From an uncultured Peptoniphilus sp. (GTDB lineage Bacteria > Bacillota > Clostridia > Tissierellales > Peptoniphilaceae), in contig CAMQDG010000064.1 in NCBI GenBank assembly GCA_946999425.1, positions 1 to 7,628 of the forward strand: a stretch of 7,628 bases of DNA, given 5' to 3'. The translations under genes were made by a program, and so were the position numbers. The notes below the pieces were generated by a model, which was not told the origin of the DNA, did no database searches, and worked only from the letters and a program-made list of their open reading frames with translations. Numbering within the stretch: the first letter of the stretch is position 1; each line of letters opens with the position of its first letter. Shown piece by piece: positions 1 through 4,229 of this stretch.

Positions 1-1186
1 CTACTACTGAGCAGGCAATATCGCCAAGAACGTTTATGGATGTTCTTACCATATCAAATATTCTGTCTATTCCTGCTACAAGTGCTATACCTTCTACGGG
101 GATCCCTACTCCTTGAAGTACCATGGCAAGCATTATCATACCTGCACCGGGAACGCCTGCTGTTCCTACTGAGGCTAGTACTGTTGTTAAAACTATTGTA
201 AGTTGTTGAGATGGGCTTAAGGATAAACCGTATACTTGAGCTATAAATAGGGCACATACACCTTGATAAATTGCAGTACCATCCATATTTACTGTTGCAC
301 CAAGGGGAAGTACAAAACTTGCTATTGGTTTTGATACTCCCAGGTCTTTATGTGCAACTTCAAGAGAAACTGGAAGTGTTCCTGAAGATGATGAAGTTGT
401 AAAAGCAAGGGCCCATGGTTCAAAGGCTTTTTTAAAAAATGTTCCTACTGGTAGTTTTGCGAAGAATTTTATAGATGCTGCATATACTATGATTACATGT
501 AAAAAGCATCCTAAATATACTATTCCTACGACTCTTATTAAGGGAAGTAGAACTTTAGGTCCGTTTGCTGCTATAACGGGTGCTATAAGTCCGAATACAC
601 CTATTGGTGCAGTTTTCATAATTCCATTTGTAATATGAATCATTGCATCTGTCATACCGTCAAAGAAATTAAATACTGCTTTTCCTTTTTCTCCAGCGGC
701 AAGAAGTCCGCCTCCTACAAAAAGAGCAAATACAATAATTTGTAACATTTCACCGTTTACTAATGATTTAAGCGGGTTTGATGGAACAATATTGATGAGT
801 GTGTCAATGAATTTTGGAGCTTCTTTTGCTTCATAAGTAAGCTGGTCTGCTGGTAAAACAAAGTTTCCTCCTACGTTTAATAGGTTTGCAAGACAAAGTC
901 CTATAATAATTGCAATTGCTGTTGTTATAAAAAAATAGATAAATGTTTTTGCACCGATTTTTCCTATTTGTTTTGCATCTTTTAAATCTGCAACTCCAAT
1001 AAGAAGTGAAGAAAATACTAATGGCACAATAACAAGCTTAATTAAATTAAGAAATAGGGTTCCTATGGGTTTTATAAATTGATTTGCGGCATCGGGATTT
1101 CCTTGCATCATAATACCTACTAGTACACCTATTATTAAGCCGATTAAAATTTGCAGCGGTAAGCTTAAACCTTTCTTCTTACTCAT
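1..1186 (-). CDS. Dicarboxylate/amino acid:cation symporter (glutamate/aspartate type), 3' end cut off by window
   Basis: Secondary transporter of the DAACS/GltP family, predicted to import acidic amino acids or dicarboxylates with Na+ or H+ through the cytoplasmic membrane. The frame is open from ATG 1186 to the left edge (395 codons, no stop), so only the last few residues are missing compared with the usual 400-430. Visible family signatures are the serine-rich HP1 hairpin (TTSSSSGT, residues 263-270), the TM7 cation motif NMDGT (300-304), the HP2 loop GVPGAG (344-349), and the TM8 motif with D374, D378, R381, T382, N385 and D389. R381 aligns with the arginine that binds the side-chain carboxylate in GltPh (R397), favouring acidic substrates over a serine/threonine SstT role. 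D378 aligns with the amino-group ligand. The start is supported by AAAGGAAT (complement of 1193-1200), 6 nt upstream. It is divergent from the metal ATPase operon. The family is near certain; the exact substrate is inferred. Confidence 0.95.
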   Translation of the reverse strand, partial: MSKKKGLSLPLQILIGLIIGVLVGIMMQGNPDAANQFIKPIGTLFLNLIKLVIVPLVFSSLLIGVADLKDAKQIGKIGAKTFIYFFITTAIAIIIGLCLANLLNVGGNFVLPADQLTYEAKEAPKFIDTLINIVPSNPLKSLVNGEMLQIIVFALFVGGGLLAAGEKGKAVFNFFDGMTDAMIHITNGIMKTAPIGVFGLIAPVIAANGPKVLLPLIRVVGIVYLGCFLHVIIVYAASIKFFAKLPVGTFFKKAFEPWALAFTTSSSSGTLPVSLEVAHKDLGVSKPIASFVLPLGATVNMDGTAIYQGVCALFIAQVYGLSLSPSQQLTIVLTTVLASVGTAGVPGAGMIMLAMVLQGVGIPVEGIALVAGIDRIFDMVRTSINVLGDIACSVV

Positions 1187-1240
1187 AAAATCATTCCTTT
1201 CTTTTTATTTATATGTTACAAGTTTACATTGCTTAGATAA

Positions 1241-1268
1241 AGTATAGCACATTAACAAGGTGATACAA
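1241..1268 (-). promoter_or_regulatory. Probable sigma-A promoter of the symporter gene
   Basis: On the minus strand, a -35-like TTGTAT (complement of 1263-1268) is followed after 16 bp by TATACT (complement of 1241-1246). The -10 is preceded by TG at the extended -10 position (TGCTATACT). Transcription would begin near 1234, giving a leader of about 48 nt before ATG 1186. The call comes from sequence match only. Confidence 0.6.
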
Positions 1269-1286
1269 AAACTTTTTTTAAAAATG

Positions 1287-1301
1287 ATTGATATTATCAA
1301 T
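1287..1301. promoter_or_regulatory. 15-bp perfect palindrome upstream of the symporter promoter, candidate operator
   Basis: ATTGATATTATCAAT is a perfect 7-1-7 palindrome (ATTGATA/TATCAAT around one central base). It lies about 18 bp upstream of the symporter -35 box. The 7-1-7 geometry is that of Fur/PerR-family boxes, but the bases match neither consensus well. It also resembles an FNR site with a 3-bp rather than 4-bp spacer. The regulator is unknown, and chance occurrence in AT-rich DNA is possible. Confidence 0.35.
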
Positions 1302-1474
1302 AAATTGTGTTAATATTAATTTGAAAGTAAGGAAATTTTTCTTTTTTCATATTCTTAATAAGAAAGATAAGAAAATATGGTCCAATACTTTTAGAAGCAG
1401 GTTAAATTACTATGCTTGCTCTTTTTGATTAAGCTTTTTTATTTTAAAATTATAAGATGAAAATTAAAAGCTAT
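1302..1474. other. AT-rich non-coding stretch, no gene recognised
   Basis: I find no plausible coding region here on either strand. The only small frames, such as a 10-codon frame beginning with the ATG at about 1457, have no ribosome binding site. Visible structure is limited to the 13-bp palindrome TTCTTAATAAGAA (1352-1364), set inside a longer imperfect inverted repeat between CATATTCTTA (1348-1357) and the sequence ending at 1379. There is also a perfect TATAAT at 1472-1477 with only a poor -35 (TTATAA, 1450-1455). It is probably regulatory spacer between divergent operons. Confidence 0.5.
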
Positions 1475-1579
1475 AATCTCTTCCATTAACTATTTATTTA
1501 CTTAACTTACAAAGCGCTTATAGCAGATAGCTATAGGTGGAGATTAAAAAAAGGCCGTTATGAATGGCCTTTTTTTAAT
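1475..1579 (+). ncRNA. Candidate small RNA or leader RNA ending in a terminator
   Basis: Read on the plus strand, 1475-1484 (AATCTCTTCC) can pair with 1536-1545 (GGTGGAGATT): eight Watson-Crick pairs, one G-U and one mismatch. This stem encloses a hairpin TATAGC/GCTATA (1519-1524 with 1530-1535, 5-nt loop) stacked directly on its 3' arm. The terminator hairpin follows at once and shares bases 1543-1545 with the closing stem, so the two could compete. I recognise no known riboswitch family (no T-box, c-di-GMP, fluoride or yybP-ykoY signature seen). It could be a free small RNA, an attenuator for the downstream operon, or chance pairing in AT-rich DNA. Confidence 0.3.
1543..1579. terminator. 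Strong intrinsic terminator hairpin between divergent operons
   Basis: A perfect 14-bp inverted repeat has arms 1543-1556 (ATTAAAAAAAGGCC) and 1566-1579 (GGCCTTTTTTTAAT) around a 9-nt loop. It has a U-tract in both orientations, so it could act in either direction. No gene lies immediately upstream on either strand. It therefore must terminate a non-coding transcript, act as an attenuator, or block read-through between divergent units. Confidence 0.75.
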
Positions 1580-1589
1580 AAGATTAGGG

Positions 1590-1609
1590 TAAATGATAAT
1601 GATATTTTT
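1590..1609 (+). repeat. Direct repeat copy 1, candidate operator
   Basis: First copy of the 20-bp pattern TAAATGATAATGNTATTNTT. It matches the second copy at all 18 defined positions, and the first 12 bases are identical. It contains the TGATAAT half-site known from Fur-type boxes, although the other half does not complete a Fur consensus. It starts 11 bp after the terminator hairpin. Confidence 0.5.
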
Positions 1610-1622
1610 AATAAAATCAAGA

Positions 1623-1642
1623 TAAATGATAATGCTATTATT
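1623..1642 (+). repeat. Direct repeat copy 2, candidate operator
   Basis: Second copy of the pattern, starting exactly 33 bp after the first, so both would lie on nearly the same face of the helix (about three turns). This copy has internal dyad symmetry, ATAAT-GCT-ATTAT. It lies 21 bp upstream of the predicted -35 box of the metal ATPase operon, a position suited to an activator or to a repressor oligomer. Confidence 0.5.
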
Positions 1643-1663
1643 GCAAAAAATTAACCTTTGCTA

Positions 1664-1692
1664 TTGCAATTAAAGCTAAAACAGGCTATATT
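1664..1692 (+). promoter_or_regulatory. Probable sigma-A promoter of the small protein/ATPase operon
   Basis: TTGCAA (1664-1669) and TATATT (1687-1692) are separated by an optimal 17 bp. Transcription would start near 1699, giving a leader of about 80 nt before ATG 1779. The -35 overlaps the 8-bp palindrome ATTGCAAT (1663-1670), and the -10 sits inside the inverted repeat 1670-1714. Confidence 0.55.
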
Positions 1693-1714
1693 ACTATACA
1701 TAGATTAGCTTTAA
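1670..1714. repeat. 10-bp perfect inverted repeat bracketing the -10 box, candidate operator
   Basis: TTAAAGCTAA (1670-1679) and TTAGCTTTAA (1705-1714) are exact reverse complements with a 25-bp spacer. The predicted -10 (1687-1692) lies at the dyad centre and the predicted start site lies between the arms. Because the left arm precedes the start site, it would act as DNA and not as an RNA hairpin. This is a typical position for repressor occlusion or bending. Confidence 0.45.
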
Positions 1715-1738
1715 AGTTTCCTTGCTATTTGAAGCTAA
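1705..1738 (+). promoter_or_regulatory. Possible 5'-leader stem-loop sharing the operator arm
   Basis: In the predicted leader, 1705-1714 (TTAGCTTTAA) can also pair with 1729-1738 (TTGAAGCTAA): nine Watson-Crick pairs and one G-U, with a 14-nt loop. It leaves the ribosome binding site at 1768 free, so a role in mRNA stability is more likely than start-site masking. The stem is AT-rich and only moderately stable. Confidence 0.3.
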
Positions 1739-1767
1739 GACTTATTGATAATATATTAAATTTTTAT

Positions 1768-1774
1768 GAGGTGA
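1768..1774 (+). promoter_or_regulatory. Ribosome binding site of the small DUF6110-like gene
   Basis: GAGGTGA lies 4 nt before ATG 1779 and is a strong Shine-Dalgarno match that fixes the start of this small gene. It is the best ribosome binding site in the plus-strand operon; the ATPase gene that follows has a poor one. Confidence 0.8.
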
Positions 1775-1778
1775 TATT

Positions 1779-2039
1779 ATGAACAAAAAGTTATTAAGTA
1801 TGGGAGCGGGAATTTTAATAGGAGTACTTGGAGATAAGATTTTAAAATCTAACGTAGTTAAAAAAGTTGCTGTATCAACAGTAGCAGGTGGTTTAAAAGC
1901 TAAGGAAAGTCTTGATAAAACTATTGAAAAAGTAAAAGAAAGCACTGAAGATATAGTTGCTGAAGCAAAAGTAAAGAATGAAACTGAAGAAAAAGCAAGG
2001 GAAGAAGAAACTGTAGAAAAATTAGCAGAAGAAAAATAA
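1779..2039 (+). CDS. Small membrane-anchored Glu/Lys-rich protein, DUF6110-like, candidate PacL-type partner of the ATPase
   Basis: An 86-residue protein with three visible parts. Residues 5-18 form a short hydrophobic, glycine-spaced segment (G9, G11, G15, G18) that could insert in the membrane. A basic, valine/alanine-rich amphipathic stretch (about 23-40) follows, then a long helix-forming region (41-86) very rich in Glu, Lys and Ala. There is no Cys or His, so no obvious metal-binding tail. The start is fixed by GAGGTGA. The stop is 6 nt from the ATPase ATG, indicating co-transcription and probable coupling. From memory, proteins of this type (DUF6110) sit next to P-type ATPases in Firmicutes. 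The layout (N-terminal Gly-rich hydrophobic segment, then Glu/Ala-rich helix, directly upstream of a CtpC-like ATPase) matches mycobacterial PacL/DUF1490, which scaffolds P-ATPase efflux complexes. The gene is well supported; the partner role is inferred. Confidence 0.85.
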   Translation: MNKKLLSMGAGILIGVLGDKILKSNVVKKVAVSTVAGGLKAKESLDKTIEKVKESTEDIVAEAKVKNETEEKAREEETVEKLAEEK

Positions 2040-2045
2040 TTAATT

Positions 2046-4124
2046 ATGCAAGTTAATATATTACACAGAACAAGGGGGAGAATGAGAGTCTCCTCCAAGA
2101 AAAAATTAAATTATGACACAGCTAATAAGATTAAATATATACTTGAAAAGGTGGATGGAGTTCATTCTTGTAAAGTTTCAACTCTTTCATCGAGTATTAT
2201 ATTGGATTATGAGGAAAGCTCCCTGTCTAAACTTGCAAAAAAACTTTTGGAGATAGATCTTAAAAGTTTAGAAAGTTTTGAAATTGAAGATAAATCTTTT
2301 ATACCTATTGAGGAAAAGGGTCTTTTTCATATTTTAAGAGATGCTTTTGAAATGAGGTTTATTTTTAAAACTTTTGTGCCTTCTCCTTTTAGGGAAATCT
2401 TAACTATTTGTCGTGCTTATAAATTTATTAAAAAGGGAATAGAGTCTATTTTTAATAGAAGAATAGATGTTAGTCTTTTAGATGCAAGTGCTATTTTTGT
2501 TTCTCTTGCTTCAAGGGATTATGCTTCTGCATCTTCAATAATGTTTTTACTAAACTTAGGTGAAGATTTAGAGGAATGGACATTAAAGAAATCTCAAGGA
2601 GATCTTGCCAGAACTATGGAACTTAACGTTGATAAGGTATTTGTAGTTAATGGCAATGAAAAATATGTAAAAGATTTAAAAGATGTTGAAATTGGAGATT
2701 TAATTGAAGTAACTATGGGAACAACTATTCCTGTTGATGGAAAAGTTGTTAAAGGCATGGGTATGGTTAATCAGTCTTCTTTTACAGGTGAAAGTATACC
2801 TGTAGAAAAAGCTGAAAACAGTACTGTTTTTGCGGGAACTGTTCTTGAGGAAGGTCTTTTAGTAGTAAAGACTGAAAAACTTTACAATGATTCGAGAATT
2901 AACAAAATAATAGAATTAATTGCACAAAGTGAAAAGAATAAATCCCTAGCTCAGAAACGTGCTGAAAATGCCGCGGATTCTTTAGTTAAATATTCATTTT
3001 TAGGTTCAATTTTAGCTTATGCTTTTACAAGAAATTTCACAAGGGCAAAGGCCTTTTTAATGGTTGATTTTTCTTGTGCTTTAAAGCTTACTATTCCTAT
3101 TTCCGTTATGAAGGCCATGAGTCAAGCAGGAAGAAATGGAATTTTAGTTAAGGGTGGAAAATATCTTGAAAATATAGCTGAGGCTGATTCTATTATTTTT
3201 GACAAGACAGGAACTTTGACAAAATCTCAACCGACAGTTGAGAAGGTTATAGCTTTTGAAGGTTATAGCGAAGATGAAGCTTTAAGAATTGCAGCTTGTC
3301 TTGAGGAACATTTCCCTCATTCTATAGCAAATGCAGTTGTTAATGCTGCTCTTGAAAAGAATTTGAACCATAAGGAAATGCATTCGGAAACTGAGTATAT
3401 TGTTGCCCATGGTATTTCTTCTAAGATTGCAGACAAGCCTGCTTTAATAGGTTCTGAGCATTTTATTTTTGAAGATGAAAAAGTAAATTTGCCTAAGAAA
3501 AAGAAAACAATGATTGACAAACTTAAGGAAAATTATTCTCTTTTATATTTAGCGTATGATGGAGAACTTATTGCAGTTATTTGCATTTCAGATCCTATTA
3601 GGGAAGATGCAAAGTATACTATAAAAGAACTTAGAAAATTAGGCTTTAAAAATATAGCTATGCTCACAGGTGATGCTGAAAATGCAGCAAGATATGTGGC
3701 TGAGCAATTAGATGTTGATTATTACAAATCAGGAGTTCTTCCTGAAGATAAGGCAAAATATGTTCTTGAAGAGAAAAAGCGTGGAAGAAAAGTCATTATG
3801 ATAGGCGATGGTATAAATGATTCCGTTGCCCTTTCAAATGCTGATGTAGGTATATCTATGCACGAGGGTGCTGATATTGCAAGGGAAATAGCTGATATTT
3901 CCATTGGAAATGATGATTTAAAATCTATTATATATACTATAAAGATTGCAAGACAGCTTCAGGAAAGAATAAAAAATGATTATAGAAAGATTATTTCTTT
4001 CAATTCTCTTTTGATTTTACTTGGTTTTTACCAAATTCTTCCAAATACAGGCTCATCTTTCCTTCATAATTCTTCTACAGTTGTAATGGCTCTTGAAAAT
4101 ATGCAGGAATATAAAATTTCATAA
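2046..4124 (+). CDS. P1B-type metal-transporting ATPase, CtpC-like, with SCALK motif in place of CPC
   Basis: A 692-residue membrane ATPase, predicted to export a transition metal using ATP. Residues 1-80 resemble a ferredoxin-fold HMA-like domain (HRTRGRMRV, 7-15) without the CxxC metal site. Weakly to moderately hydrophobic segments lie at about 105-135 and 143-172. The actuator domain carries TGES (247-250). A membrane pair (about 316-357) contains SCALK (343-347) where classical P1B pumps have CPC. The P domain has DKTGTLT (386-392, phosphorylated D386), TGD (541-543) and GDGIND (587-592). The nucleotide-site HP dipeptide reads H425-S426. The C-terminal membrane pair (about 650-685) carries LHNSS (673-677). 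RGRMRV near the N-terminus and LHNSS near the C-terminus match, from memory, M. tuberculosis CtpC. The start at 2046 has a poor ribosome binding site but preserves the conserved N-terminal motif, and coupling to the gene ending at 2039 is likely. The metal is unknown; Zn, Mn and Fe are possible. Confidence 0.93.
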   Translation: MQVNILHRTRGRMRVSSKKKLNYDTANKIKYILEKVDGVHSCKVSTLSSSIILDYEESSLSKLAKKLLEIDLKSLESFEIEDKSFIPIEEKGLFHILRDAFEMRFIFKTFVPSPFREILTICRAYKFIKKGIESIFNRRIDVSLLDASAIFVSLASRDYASASSIMFLLNLGEDLEEWTLKKSQGDLARTMELNVDKVFVVNGNEKYVKDLKDVEIGDLIEVTMGTTIPVDGKVVKGMGMVNQSSFTGESIPVEKAENSTVFAGTVLEEGLLVVKTEKLYNDSRINKIIELIAQSEKNKSLAQKRAENAADSLVKYSFLGSILAYAFTRNFTRAKAFLMVDFSCALKLTIPISVMKAMSQAGRNGILVKGGKYLENIAEADSIIFDKTGTLTKSQPTVEKVIAFEGYSEDEALRIAACLEEHFPHSIANAVVNAALEKNLNHKEMHSETEYIVAHGISSKIADKPALIGSEHFIFEDEKVNLPKKKKTMIDKLKENYSLLYLAYDGELIAVICISDPIREDAKYTIKELRKLGFKNIAMLTGDAENAARYVAEQLDVDYYKSGVLPEDKAKYVLEEKKRGRKVIMIGDGINDSVALSNADVGISMHEGADIAREIADISIGNDDLKSIIYTIKIARQLQERIKNDYRKIISFNSLLILLGFYQILPNTGSSFLHNSSTVVMALENMQEYKIS

Positions 4125-4125
4125 T

Positions 4126-4160
4126 AAAAAAAGTTGAGGTTTTTTTCCTCAACTTTTTTT
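4126..4160. terminator. Bidirectional terminator between convergent operons
   Basis: A perfect 14-bp inverted repeat, AAAAAAAGTTGAGG (4126-4139) and CCTCAACTTTTTTT (4147-4160), has a 7-nt T loop. It begins 1 nt after the ATPase stop codon. The U-tract on both strands suits termination of both the ATPase operon and the convergent nfnAB operon. Confidence 0.9.
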
Positions 4161-4174
4161 ATGTCAATTTTTAG

Positions 4175-4211
4175 AAACTCCCCTATTTTTTATAAATTGT
4201 GGAGTTTTTTT
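4175..4211 (+). terminator. Second, weaker hairpin with a T-tract
   Basis: AAACTCC (4175-4181) pairs with GGAGTTT (4201-4207) across a 19-nt AT-rich loop and runs into a T-tract ending at 4211. It may back up the main terminator for plus-strand transcripts and limit read-through into the antisense of nfnAB. In the minus orientation the stem lacks a clean U-tract. Confidence 0.45.
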
Positions 4212-4229
4212 AATAAATTAATTTAAAAT

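Noticed and set aside
54..257. Small minus-strand frame inside the symporter gene
   Set aside because: It lies in another frame of a well-supported gene, has low-complexity Ser/Arg-rich translation and no ribosome binding site.
1..1186. SstT-type serine/threonine transporter
   Set aside because: R381 in the TM8 motif matches the acidic-substrate arginine of GltPh, which favours a glutamate/aspartate or dicarboxylate carrier.
1287..1301. FNR-type site reading
   Set aside because: The half-sites TTGAT and ATCAA are separated by 3 bp and not the required 4 bp, so I kept it as a palindrome of unknown regulator.
1475..1579. Known riboswitch or T-box leader
   Set aside because: No conserved core of any family I know is present, and there is no T-box AGGGTGG-ACC-type sequence, so it is only a candidate RNA.
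1742..2098. 118-codon minus-strand frame antisense to the small DUF6110-like gene
   Set aside because: It runs opposite a gene with a strong ribosome binding site and family-like sequence. Its Ser/Phe-rich translation is what the complement of Glu/Lys codons gives, and it crosses into the ATPase gene.
3317..3904. Two short minus-strand frames (3317-3520 and 3722-3904) inside the ATPase gene
   Set aside because: Both are antisense to conserved ATPase motif regions, including GDGIND, and show no independent coding signals.
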